Assembly (NCBI GenBank): GCA_025559845.1
Contig: CP048471.1
Span: forward strand, 337,477 to 401,476
Source of the DNA: Agrobacterium tumefaciens
Lineage (GTDB): Bacteria > Pseudomonadota > Alphaproteobacteria > Rhizobiales > Rhizobiaceae
Reading direction: 5' to 3'
Length of the DNA stretch: 64,000 nt
The first letter of the stretch is position 1. Each line of letters begins with the position of its first letter. Positions 1 through 8,300 of this stretch are shown here, piece after piece. Made by a program: the position numbers and the translations under genes. Below the pieces are notes generated by a model, which was not told the DNA's origin, ran no database searches, and saw only the letters and a program-made list of their open reading frames with translations.

Positions 1-465
1 GACGTCGCTTCGTTCAACGCTCGGCTGATGTCCATGGCGCACGCCCATGAACTTTTGACCCACAGCGATTGGCAGCGCGCCGATTTAGCGGCTTTGGTGA
101 AGCAAATTCTGGAACCATATCCTAAGGAGAGGTTCGAGATTGACGGACGTCCTGTTCTCTTGCCGCAAAAAGCTGTCGTATCGTTCGCGCTTGCGATCCA
201 TGAGCTGGCGACAAACGCGGCCAAATACGGAGCGCTGTCAGTCTCGCAGGGACTGATTTCAATCTCGTGGGAATATGAGGACGGTTCTGGACGGCTAATG
301 TTTCGGTGGTCGGAAACAAATGGTCCTCCCGTGGAAGTGCCAACGCGAAAAGGCTTTGGTACTCGCCTTGTCGAGAGGCTTCTTGCTGCCGAACTCAATG
401 GACAAGCAACAATCAGCTACGATCCCACCGGCGTCACATGCGTGATCGAAGCGCTTCTTGCGTAA
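1..465 (+). CDS. HWE-family sensor histidine kinase, C-terminal part (5' end outside the window)
   Basis: The frame is open from base 1 (DVASFNARLMSMAHAH...) to the stop at 463-465, so the gene begins upstream of the window. Visible features are typical of the HWE/HisKA_2 kinase family: the line ARLMSMAHAHELL after the phospho-acceptor helix, the ATP-binding N-box ALAIHELATNAAKYGALS at about codons 63-80, and the G-box and C-terminal block KGFGTRLVERLLAAEL followed by GVTCVIEA. Such kinases autophosphorylate on His and pass phosphate to response regulators, and in alphaproteobacteria many feed the general stress response. The sensory part and the phospho-acceptor His are not in view, so the signal is unknown. 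A second, broken tail of the same family lies at 47640-47882. Confidence 0.85.
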   Translation, partial: DVASFNARLMSMAHAHELLTHSDWQRADLAALVKQILEPYPKERFEIDGRPVLLPQKAVVSFALAIHELATNAAKYGALSVSQGLISISWEYEDGSGRLMFRWSETNGPPVEVPTRKGFGTRLVERLLAAELNGQATISYDPTGVTCVIEALLA

Positions 466-1018
466 GATTGTCAAAGAAACTGGTGTCAGAGAGGATGAAA
501 CTACCAGTCTAATATCCTCAACCGCTTGCAAGGCCTCTGATTTCAGGGTTTGTTCGGATAGCTTGAAGGGCTTTCAAGATTTTCTTCCGCGGGACAAAAC
601 CGAACCGTCGATGTGTGGTAAACGATTGGAAGCGAAGCGCCGTGACACGGCCCGAGCTTGGCATTTCGGTCGATCGGTGTTCCCGATACAGAAAACGCTT
701 CTCCCGTCGCAAACTGAGCAGTGGAGATCGGATTGTCGAACTGTCAGAACGTGTCGTGATACCAGATTAGATACGCATAGCTCCCGTCCGTGATCGGCAG
801 AAGACAACCTAAGATAATACAGCCCGTGAGAAGATCGCGCATGAGGCCCTACCCTGAGAGTTCAGGACCGAAAATGTTGGGCCAAGCAAAATTTTCCCTC
901 ACGTAAAAACGCAACGGGCACGTCTACTCGGGGGGACGCGTGGCGCGGTTCGCGGAATTTTTGAGAGCGTCGATACTCTTTAGGCATGATGAGTGAGATT
1001 CGGCCAATCAGTCAGCCG
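466..1018. other. Intergenic stretch without a recognisable gene
   Basis: About 550 bases between the kinase end and the EcfG-type promoter of the PfpI gene. Open frames exist on both strands, but none has a convincing ribosome binding site, a family motif or a protein-like composition. I see no hairpin followed by a T-run and no tRNA-like cloverleaf. Confidence 0.4.
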
Positions 1019-1043
1019 GGAACAATGCCGTTGAGGTGACGTT
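1019..1043 (+). promoter_or_regulatory. Candidate EcfG (general stress response) promoter for the PfpI gene
   Basis: GGAAC at 1019-1023, then exactly 16 bases, then CGTT at 1040-1043. This matches the published alphaproteobacterial EcfG/SigT consensus GGAAC-N16/17-CGTT. It lies about 110 bases before the ATG of the PfpI-family stress gene on the same strand, leaving a leader of roughly 100 bases. PfpI-type proteins are common members of general stress regulons, which supports the call. Confidence 0.6.
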
Positions 1044-1155
1044 CCTCTAGCAGGCGCTCCGGCAAGGCGACGTCCACATAGACGAGGCCTCAGTCCTTTT
1101 GTCGACACGTAGGTTGTGCCGAAACGCTAATTCCTGAACCGAAGAGGAGATAGAT

Positions 1156-1716
1156 ATGACTTCGATAGACAAAGCAAAAATCGTAATCCTGGCAACGGAT
1201 GGATACGAGCGTTCAGAATTGAGAGTTCCCTTTGATGAACTGAGGAAGCGTGGTGCTGAGGTCAAGATAGCCTCTATCAAAACCGGCCAGATCAAAAGCT
1301 GGGACGAGACTGACTGGGGAGATAGTGTCGACGTCGATCTCGCAGCCACCGACGTCGTCACCGGAGATTTCGACGCGCTTGTTCTGCCGGGCGGTCAGAT
1401 CAATCCCGACAAACTGCGAGCCGACGAGGGCGCAATGCGCGTGGTGCGCGAATTCACAAAATCAGGCAAAGTTGTCGCTGCTATCTGCCACGCCCCATGG
1501 CTTCTGATTGAGGCAGATGCCGTCAAAGACCGAAAGGTCACATCTTACGGATCCATCAAGACGGACGTGAAAAATGCAGGCGGCAAGTGGCTGGATGAGG
1601 AGGTCGTTGTGGATCATGGGATTATCACGTCGCGGTCGCCCGATGATCTCGACGCTTTTGTCGATAAGATCGTTGAAGAGATCGAAGAGGGTGACCATCC
1701 ACGCCGCGCCGCGTGA
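1156..1716 (+). CDS. DJ-1/PfpI family general stress protein (YhbO/YraA-like)
   Basis: A 186-residue cytosolic protein of the DJ-1/PfpI class I glutamine-amidotransferase-like fold. The line FDALVLPGGQINPDKLRAD followed by the nucleophile elbow AAICHAPWLL places the catalytic Cys in AICHAP (about residue 117) and its His just after. The early glutamate (GYERSEL) matches the family triad. Members act as deglycases, chaperones or peptidases in stress protection; which activity applies here cannot be read from the sequence. The ATG at 1156 is preceded by AAGAGGAGATAGAT, a good ribosome binding site. The length is normal for the YhbO branch. An EcfG-type promoter lies upstream, so induction by general stress is likely. 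Confidence 0.9.
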   Translation: MTSIDKAKIVILATDGYERSELRVPFDELRKRGAEVKIASIKTGQIKSWDETDWGDSVDVDLAATDVVTGDFDALVLPGGQINPDKLRADEGAMRVVREFTKSGKVVAAICHAPWLLIEADAVKDRKVTSYGSIKTDVKNAGGKWLDEEVVVDHGIITSRSPDDLDAFVDKIVEEIEEGDHPRRAA

Positions 1717-1735
1717 TGTCACCTCCAGAACTTGG

Positions 1736-1761
1736 TCCGGCTCCGAAATAATCGAGCCGGA
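1736..1761 (+). terminator. Hairpin after the PfpI gene
   Basis: TCCGGCTC at 1736-1743 and GAGCCGGA at 1754-1761 form a perfect 8-bp stem with a 10-base loop, 19 bases after the PfpI stop codon. There is no T-run behind it, so it could be a factor-dependent terminator or only an mRNA-stabilising hairpin. Confidence 0.35.
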
Positions 1762-2441
1762 TCGTGTGTTGTGAACCTGTTGACTACGTGGGCCTGCAAC
1801 CCGCGCACTCAACTGCTTGATCGAGAAAGGGAAAGTTGGCCTCGCATCGATCGCCTTCCTTGTGTGTCATCCGTTTGCATCCCATGGCCAAGCGGCGCCG
1901 CAACATCGAAAATGGGGCCGTCGCGCCGAAGGTTCGTACGAGCTTACTGCGCACAAACTGATCCCGTCGGCTGCACCGATCACACACCATCTCAATAGTC
2001 GGTAGTCTAACCTGTGCGAGTGTCGTGTCTTGAGAATTTGCGGGAATTTTCTGACGTTCGGGCACTCCAAGCTCCGGCAAGTTTATCGGTTCGCCATAGA
2101 ACAAAAAAGGAACAAAATCAAGTCATGTATACGCATTGGTGAGATTGGCTAAAGGCGATAAGTCCAGATTGTCTTTGACCGTCTCACCAGGTGCAGACAC
2201 CGCAAGTCATCTAAATCCTCCACATGAAATTTTGGATGCCAAGAGAGAAAAGCGTTGCTTTTCACTATCTACCGGCTCTTTCCGCGTCCGCGATAACTGC
2301 CAGAAAGCCGTTAGGGTCCTCTGGATTGCCTCATCCCACTGCATTGGCATTTTATTAAACATCATCTCAAATACTCCGGAGTGGGGGCGATCAATTCATG
2401 CGCGGACGAGTTATCTCGTGACCGAACTGCGGAGGCTTCCC
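1762..2441. other. Intergenic stretch without a recognisable gene
   Basis: About 680 bases between the PfpI gene and the response regulator. The frame of the response regulator stays open upstream to 2136, but that extension has no family resemblance, and a much better start with a ribosome binding site exists at 2442. A GGAAC at 2109-2113 has no CGTT at the proper distance. No other gene or strong hairpin seen. Confidence 0.4.
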
Positions 2442-2822
2442 ATGTACCAGTGTACAATTTTGATAGTTGAAGATGAACCTATTCTCAGAATGGTTCTTGC
2501 AGATACGCTTGTTGGAGAAGGTTTTGACGTGGTCGAAGCCGCAAACGTTCTCGAGGCTATCGCGGCGCTTGGACAGCAAAGAGTTGATGCAGTCATTACC
2601 GATGTTGACATGCCCGGGGGCCTAAACGGTCTGGATCTCGCAAGGATGATCGCAATGACTCGTATGAATGTTCCAACGATAATCGCCTCGGGAGGGCACG
2701 ATCTACGGAACGAAGACCTGCCCGGTGAAGCTGTCTTCATTCAAAAACCCTACGAAATGGACAAAGTCGCGGAGATGGTTGTTTCAATGATTAAAGGGGC
2801 ACCTCGTAAAATCGCTGGGTAG
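2442..2822 (+). CDS. Single-domain response regulator (receiver only)
   Basis: A 126-residue receiver domain with no output domain. It has the acidic pocket (TILIVEDEPILR), the phospho-acceptor aspartate in AVITDVDMPGGLNGLDLA (about residue 53), a Ser in the switch position (IIASGG) and the conserved Lys in FIQKPYEMDKV. Such stand-alone receivers act as phosphate sinks or diffusible signals and are often paired with HWE kinases in rhizobia. The ATG at 2442 is chosen because GGAGG (2431-2435) lies six bases ahead; the frame runs open further upstream, but that part has no resemblance to the family. No cognate kinase is adjacent in view. Confidence 0.88.
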   Translation: MYQCTILIVEDEPILRMVLADTLVGEGFDVVEAANVLEAIAALGQQRVDAVITDVDMPGGLNGLDLARMIAMTRMNVPTIIASGGHDLRNEDLPGEAVFIQKPYEMDKVAEMVVSMIKGAPRKIAG

Positions 2823-2851
2823 GTGAGCGAAAACGAGGACCGGAAAGCCAA

Positions 2852-2968
2852 GCCAGCACCAGATGGCCCCACCACTCCGAACTTCGTTCTAGGTGGAATG
2901 GTAAAGCTAGCGTTCCTTATCGAGGGATTGCCTTTTTCATATGAAAATTGCGCATTGAGAAAGCTGAT
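2852..2968 (-). pseudogene. Remnant of an ABC-transporter ATPase, cut after the Walker A start
   Basis: On the minus strand this stretch encodes ISFLNAQFSYEKGNPSI followed by IRNASFTIPPRTKFGVVGPSGAG. That is the usual beginning of an ABC ATPase domain (FxxVxFSY, then xSFxIxPxxxxGVVGPSGAGKST), but resemblance stops at GPSGAG, before the Lys-Ser-Thr of the P-loop. No transmembrane domain, Walker B or signature motif follows on either side. It is therefore a decayed scrap of about 39 codons, and it marks a rearrangement junction just outside the DNA-transfer module. Confidence 0.6.
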
Positions 2969-3292
2969 GGTCGAGGGCGCGCAAAGTTGATCGAAGGTCC
3001 CGTCGACTGATTTCACGGTCGGCTCCGGCTGTATTGTCGACCGGCGTGGGAGGGCTTTTCGCAGATGACGACGGATCTCTTGAAACCGTCCTTGCGGCCC
3101 GTCGGGCCGTGCAATCAGATGACTCTACCCGAACAAGGTTTTCCAGCCGCAGCGCCGCTAGGGCGGCGCTTCGGCGGCCGAAGAGAGCGAAGCGAACGGA
3201 GCAGGCGGAGGAAACCCGCGCTCACCAAAGCGCCGTAGGGATTTCCGGAGCCTCGTGGGAAACCGAATCTGTCAGTCGATTTGCTCAAGGTA

Positions 3293-3442
3293 CTAAGAGA
3301 CCTTCTGTTCATGCTCTTCGATTTTCGCGGCTATGCCCTCTTTGCGCCGCTTACGGCGGATCACAACCACGTCTTTGAGCGCCTTCACGTCATACTTTTC
3401 GGCATGCTGATATCTCCGCAGAAAGTGCCGCCTCGTGTACAC
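3293..3442 (-). CDS. Possible small basic protein downstream of the ParA/RHH pair
   Basis: A 49-codon open frame with a GTG start at 3442 and TAG at 3293-3295, directly after the ribbon-helix-helix gene on the same strand (14 bases beyond its stop). The product is strongly charged and helix-prone (YTRRHFLRRYQHAEKYD, then DVVVIRRKRRKEG, ending EEHEQKVS). The composition looks coding, but I see no clear ribosome binding site and no known family. It may instead be the tail of a longer, decayed gene. Confidence 0.3.
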   Translation of the reverse strand: MYTRRHFLRRYQHAEKYDVKALKDVVVIRRKRRKEGIAAKIEEHEQKVS

Positions 3443-3456
3443 GCGTGAGGCCGGGG

Positions 3457-3819
3457 TTATTCGAGGGGGAGTTTGAGGTACTGTCGAAGTGCCTGATCGA
3501 CTAATTTGCTCAAGGATATTTTCCTCCTCAGCGCATGTATCTTAGAGGTTAGCAGCAGGTCGCTGGGAACCTTGACCTGAAGACGCTCCAATTCAGTCTC
3601 AGATGGCTCTGTTGCTGAAATCGGTTGTTTAGGCTCGAGCGCAGCTGAATGGATTGCACGCTGCTCGCTGCAAGAAGGGGAGTCTAAAGAAGGCGGGACG
3701 TTTCCCGCGAGGCTGTCCATCTTACTGTATTTGCTCTGTTGCGAAATAGAGTGATCGATCAGCTCGTCAAGGCCCTCAAAACTCCGCTTTGTCGTCGGGA
3801 TTGTTGGCTTTGGTGTCAT
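3457..3819 (-). CDS. Ribbon-helix-helix protein, VirC2-like partner of ParA
   Basis: A 120-residue protein with a disordered, Ser/Pro-rich first two thirds. A C-terminal ribbon-helix-helix motif starts at about residue 80 (LQVKVPSDLLLTSKIHALRRKISLSKLVDQALRQYL), the arrangement of small DNA-binding partition or transfer-accessory proteins. Its ATG overlaps the stop of the upstream ParA gene (ATGA), so the two are translationally coupled. Location next to the oriT candidate and relaxase genes, facing away, parallels the virC1-virC2 operon of Ti plasmids, where VirC2 is a ribbon-helix-helix protein binding near the T-DNA border. That assignment is inference from architecture and context; a plasmid-partition role is the alternative. 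Confidence 0.7.
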   Translation of the reverse strand: MTPKPTIPTTKRSFEGLDELIDHSISQQSKYSKMDSLAGNVPPSLDSPSCSEQRAIHSAALEPKQPISATEPSETELERLQVKVPSDLLLTSKIHALRRKISLSKLVDQALRQYLKLPLE

Positions 3820-4496
3820 TGTGGCCGGGCCGATGTTTCTATTATCGCAGTGATGTCTCCAATGAGGCTCGCGATGTTGGCACGCGCCTTTTCGATCTGA
3901 TCCTGTTTAGAAGGGTCGCTGGCAATCGATGAGAGCGTGCCGGCGTTGTTGGAGAATTGCTCGTAGACTTTGCGGGCGCGCACAAACGTTCTGAGAGAAG
4001 GAAGATTGTTCTGCCTGATCAGCTGGATCGCATCTTTGAACGCTGTGGTGTTGAGATCGATGCCCTCAACACGTGTCAAGACGAGCCGTAGAGGTGCGCG
4101 TTTCAGACTGCTTTGTGCCCATTCGAACAGCTTCACAGTCTCAGCCATTTCCATGACGTTTGCCTTCGCGGGAACGATCGTGATGTCACTCGCAACGATC
4201 GCCGCGATGAGTGTCTTGTTCATCGAGCCTTGAACATCCACCATCACGATATCGGCCGAATTGTTTTTGAGCGATGCCACAAGTTCTTCTGGGGTCGTGG
4301 CTGACCGAACCGCTAGTCCGTTGGGAAGAGTGCCGGCCTGGGCGCACCTTGCGGCCCATTGTGTGCAGGATTGCTGCTCGTCTGCGTCGATGATGAGAAC
4401 TTGCGAGCCAGCCTGGGCCAACTCTGAAGCGATGAGGAGGCAAAGCGTGGACTTTCCTGCTCCACCTTTCGAGTTCGCAAAAGCGATAATGGTCAC
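3816..4496 (-). CDS. ParA-family ATPase, VirC1-like
   Basis: A 226-residue ParA/MinD ATPase. The deviant Walker A motif NSKGGAGKST lies at the very N-terminus, followed by LIIDADEQQS (Walker A') and VMVDVQGS (Walker B). The short N-terminus without a DNA-binding domain, and the size, match VirC1 of Agrobacterium and small type Ib ParA proteins. An ATG lies at 4517, but the GTG at 4496 is preceded by GGAGGGACGC, a much better ribosome binding site, and starts the protein right at the first beta strand (TIIAFANSKGG); I therefore prefer the GTG. It forms an operon with the ribbon-helix-helix gene and diverges from the mobC-relaxase operon across the oriT candidate. Likely roles are recruiting the relaxosome to the cell pole or partition. 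Confidence 0.8.
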   Translation of the reverse strand: MTIIAFANSKGGAGKSTLCLLIASELAQAGSQVLIIDADEQQSCTQWAARCAQAGTLPNGLAVRSATTPEELVASLKNNSADIVMVDVQGSMNKTLIAAIVASDITIVPAKANVMEMAETVKLFEWAQSSLKRAPLRLVLTRVEGIDLNTTAFKDAIQLIRQNNLPSLRTFVRARKVYEQFSNNAGTLSSIASDPSKQDQIEKARANIASLIGDITAIIETSARPQ

Positions 4497-4800
4497 GCGT
4501 CCCTCCGTGTGGATCACAGAGAAACATATATAGCCGAATGTCTCAGAAAAGCAAATTCGTTACAGCCTGTTTTACGGCAGTCCGCTTTTTACTTCTGCTT
4601 GCGTTTCGCTTTCTTCCTCATCCAACTCCGATCCTACCTTCACTGTTCGAAGCAATCCGCTCCTGATGCGGATTTACTGCGCGAAGTATGGTGCTTCCAG
4701 AAGATTTTGCTGTCTGTATGCCTCGTCGTACCCGCAGCAATTTACTACTTGAAGTACTGTAAGTATCTGAAAACAAATCAAAAAGTGAATTATCTGGGTG

Positions 4801-4808
4801 GCAGGATA
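4801..4808 (-). other. nic-like core TATCCTG/C
   Basis: On the minus strand the bases read GCTATCCTG/CCACCC. The core TATCCTG/C is the cleavage consensus (YATCCTG/Y) shared by IncP oriT and Ti-plasmid T-DNA borders, both cut by MOBP relaxases. The nick would fall between the bases paired to 4802 and 4801. It is the only such core I noticed inside the intergenic gap, and the encoded relaxase is of the matching class. Confidence 0.55.
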
Positions 4809-4860
4809 GCAGTCTTCGTGGTACGAAAACTGCGAGTGCCCGAGGCGGGCGAAAAGACAA

Positions 4861-4891
4861 CGTTCCGGCAGTCGCATGAGCGACCGGAACG
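4861..4891. repeat. Inverted repeat in front of mobC
   Basis: CGTTCCGG at 4861-4868 and CCGGAACG at 4884-4891 are perfect inverted arms. Inside them TCGC and GCGA can extend the stem around an ATGA loop, leaving a CAG bulge. It ends 27 bases before the preferred mobC start. It could be a relaxosome-protein binding site or an autoregulatory operator. Confidence 0.6.
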
Positions 4892-4918
4892 ATGAACAAG
4901 AGACGTCAAAGGATCCTC

Positions 4919-5329
4919 ATGGCCGGTGGACGACCAAGGCTTTCAGCTTCTACGAGGCGCGATCACGCCGTGCGCGTGCGGCTGACCGCTGCGGAACTCG
5001 CCGCGCTGACGTCCTTTGCCGAGGAGAACGGAGCATCCACGAGCGAGATCTTGCGGCGCCTGGCGCGCGAGGCTGCGGGCATGGGACCGTCGCTCGGTGG
5101 AGATGAAGCCCTTGGTCTTGCCGCCAACGTTGCGCAATTGCGCAAGGCAGGCGTCAACCTCAACCAGATTACCCGTGCGTTGAATGCCGGTCGCAGCCCC
5201 GGTTACGCCGCGCTGAAGGGCGGTATCGAACGCCTTAGCCGCATCGTTGCCGAGCAGATGGTCATGCTTGAGGCGATGTGTGTGAAGGCGCGCCGGAAAG
5301 CATCGTTGCGGGTGAAGGCCGATGTTTGA
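4919..5329 (+). CDS. mobC: MobC/VirD1-like relaxosome accessory protein
   Basis: A 136-residue protein. The N-terminal half resembles a ribbon-helix-helix DNA-binding fold (VRVRLTAAELAALTSFAEENG then STSEILRRLAREA), and the C-terminal half carries the MobC signature LRKAGVNLNQITRALNAG at about residues 76-93. MobC-type proteins bind oriT and help the relaxase reach the nick site. The frame also contains an ATG at 4892 inside the end of the inverted repeat, but the ATG at 4919 has AAAGGATCCTC before it and yields the usual MAGGRP opening, so I start there. Its stop overlaps the relaxase start by eight bases, showing translational coupling. Confidence 0.85.
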   Translation: MAGGRPRLSASTRRDHAVRVRLTAAELAALTSFAEENGASTSEILRRLAREAAGMGPSLGGDEALGLAANVAQLRKAGVNLNQITRALNAGRSPGYAALKGGIERLSRIVAEQMVMLEAMCVKARRKASLRVKADV

Positions 5330-8300
5330 TCTTCAAGGGTTTCTCGCGCTTGTTGAGGAGATGGAAAAGAGGCGAAATCATTCCGCCGGGGCGCTGCGGT
5401 TGGGCCAGATGGACGATGATTTCGTTCGCACCCGACCGAGGCAAAAGCCCGGGCCCAAACCGCGTAACAAATCTCCGCTTGGTTCGGGAAAACCGTACAC
5501 GGGCTCGACGCCGGTTCGCTCTTCCATCGATGACGAGCTGCGCAAACGTCGTGGCGGCGGGGGAGGGGGCGGATCTACGGTTGCTCCAGCAATGAGCCGC
5601 GCGCAAGCGGCGGGATTTGGCCCATCGCCATCGTCGCATCTCCCTGCCAGCCCTGTCGAGTATTCGGCAATCGCGTCCGGATCGCAGCCTGCCGTGGTCA
5701 AACTGATCAGTTTTGCGGCCGGACATGCGCGGATTTCCGCGCTCCTCTCCTATCAGAGCCGGGAGGGGCAGCTTCAGGCCGAAGACGAGGCCGGGGTTAG
5801 GCTTGAAGGCAGCTCGTGGGTCCAGGACGTCGCCAATGAATGGAGCGAGGAAGACGGACGTCAGCCCTCCAAGGATGTGTTGCGTTTGTCGCTGACCACC
5901 GCCGCAAATGGTCTGGACAGGGAAGAGGATGTTGGCCGTGGGTTGGCAGAGGCACTCCCGGGTCACCGCATTGCCTGGAGGAGCGAAGACGAGGGCGAAT
6001 ACAGACGGATCGAGCTTGTCCTCAGCACTGCTGCAAGGAGGCAGGATGGCGAAACCTCGCCCCACAGGATCTTCGACAACCGGAAATCCCTTAGCGCACT
6101 TGAACGCTCGTTGACGTCGACGTTCGGCAGTAACACGCGTGTCGACGTCCACGGATTTGCTCATGGGATTGAAGGAGTGGCGCGCTATCTCGGTCAGCTC
6201 CGCAAGGGTGGGCGACACGACCTCCACAGCGTGCGCTTGGACCAAGCCGGGAGCTACAAGACCGATGTCGTTCTTAATGGTCCGACCGCCGCGATTGACG
6301 AGGCGCGCGACTGGAAGCGGGATCTTCGTTCGCAGGAGCGGCGCGATGTCGCTCATATCGTCCTGAGTGCCAAGCCTGGCACATCAAAGGAGGCCTTTGT
6401 CGCAGCATCCCGGGCAATGCTGGCGCGGGAGTTCGAAGGGCATCGCTATGTCTTTGCGCTTCATGAAGACCGCGACCATCTGCATGTGCACGCTGTTGTG
6501 AAAATGCGTTCGGAAACCGGACAGCGGCTGCATCCCAATATCCAGGACTTCAAGCGCTGGCGTGAAACACTGGCCGAAGAGGCGCGACAGCGGGATATCC
6601 CGATGGATGCCACAAGCCGGTTTGAGCGAGCCAATCCTCCCGGTTACAAAATGAAGGACGTTCGTCGCATAGAACGGGGAGGTGCAACGCAAGCCGAGCG
6701 GCGGCGCGTCGAGCGGGTTCGCAATGGTGAAGTGCATGTCCCGACACGGGAAGAGGGGAGGCGGCGAGCCGAGTTGACGGCGCACGCCTGGTCCGAGACG
6801 TCCCGAAGCATATTGTCCTCTCCGTTCAAACCGGAGCCACCTGAGAGGCCTGGCATTATCCGGCTCTATCGTGCCGAGCGTCCGGGCCTGCATGCCTCAT
6901 CGCAACCGCTGTTCACGACAGATCGGGCTGCAGCTGCACAGATCGCGGTCAGGCAGGGCGGGACGTTGCGATACATCGACATGACGACCGACGAGCTTCA
7001 ACGCCTGACGCCTTCAAGAAAAGATCCGCTCAACGTCTTCGTGGTGGACCGGCAGACCGCTGCTTTGGCCGAGGCCATCAGTGCGGAAAAACCGGCTGAG
7101 ATTATCCGGTTCCAGCAGCGCGCAGCGGCTGCGGTTTGCGCCCACGTTCACACCCTCAGCCCAACCCCGGTATCTGCCGGCACAGGAAAGGAACACGACA
7201 TGGCAGACCTCAACGTTATGAAGACGAGCTTTGAGCAGATGGAAACCAGCCTCGACGAGATCGAGAAGAACCTGCCTGACGATAAGGTCGTCGAGTTCGA
7301 GGCCATGAGGCAGACGGTTAAGACCAAGCAGAAGACCATGCTCGATGTACAGGAGGCGATCGAGAAGAAGCGCGGCAAGATCGAGGGTGAGGGCTATGTG
7401 CCGCCGAAAGCCAATGATCTCGCGAACTTCGTTGCTGAAAAGCGGGGTGATGACGTTCGCTACAGTCATCGCAAGGCTGACGGCCGCGCCGGGGCGATGG
7501 CGTTTACCGACCATGGCGACAAGGTGGAGATTGGCAACTGGCGAGACCGTGAGGTGGTGCTGGCTGCCATGCAGGTGGCATCCGAGAAATGGGGATCGCT
7601 GTCGCTTAGCGGCACGGATCGATACAAGTCGTTGGCGATTGAACTTGCGGCCGAGCATGGCTTCAAGGTGACGAACCCCGAACTGCAGGATGCATTGAAC
7701 GCAGCGCGACAGAGATACGCCTCGCGCTCAGACAAGGCAGGCATCGCGGCCGGTGTCGAAGTCCAGTCGGAACCTGTCGTCGACACGAAGCCCGATAACC
7801 TTAAAACAGAACAGCCGATCATCGAGGCGCCGAAAGGACCGGTCGAAGACGTGCAGACGATCAAACCTGCCGATCGTGACCGGGGCTCTATGCTGGCTGC
7901 CATGAGGCAGGCCTCGGAAAAGTGGGGAGCAATCGGTGTAAACGGAACCGAGCGCGAAAAGGCGCTGGCCGTCGAGATTGCCGCCGAGCATGGGTTCGAG
8001 CTGTCAAATCCGGAACTTCAGGAGAAACTTGTTGAGGCTCGCCGGAGGGTGGAGGAGCGACGGCAAAATGAAGGAAGGCGGGAAGAGAAGCGTCTCGGGT
8101 TTATGGAAGGTGCGAACATCCAAGGTCCGGGGCAAAAGACAGACGCTGAGATCGAGCTCGGCCTCCAGACCGTGCGAGAGCACACCCAGGCGAAGGCTGC
8201 ACGCGAAGTGCGCCAGGCAGAGCGCTCGTCGACGTCAGGCGAGCGTCCATTTGATGGTGGCGGCGAGGATCACGCTTATCGAACGAATTCCGAGGCATCT

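Larger units (their letters stand above)
4518..4891. other. Origin-of-transfer (oriT) candidate region
   Basis: This 374-bp AT-rich gap lies between the divergent VirC1-like and MobC/relaxase operons. It carries a nic-like core (4801-4808, listed separately), a short palindrome TACTTGAAGTA near 4746-4756, and a strong inverted repeat at its right edge (4861-4891). No open frame in it looks like a real gene. The position beside a MOBP relaxase and the nic-like core support oriT; the exact borders are not defined by sequence alone. It must also hold the promoters of both divergent operons. Confidence 0.6.

Noticed and set aside
2109..2133. GGAAC upstream of the response regulator as an EcfG promoter
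   Set aside because: No CGTT at 16 or 17 bases; the following sequence is TACG/ACGC.
3034..3378. 114-codon plus-strand frame
   Set aside because: Ala/Arg/Ser-rich composition, no ribosome binding site or family resemblance; it overlaps a more protein-like minus-strand frame.
5262..6356. 364-codon minus-strand frame opposite the relaxase
   Set aside because: It is the shadow of a GC-rich coding strand; the relaxase on the plus strand has clear motifs and the shadow has none.
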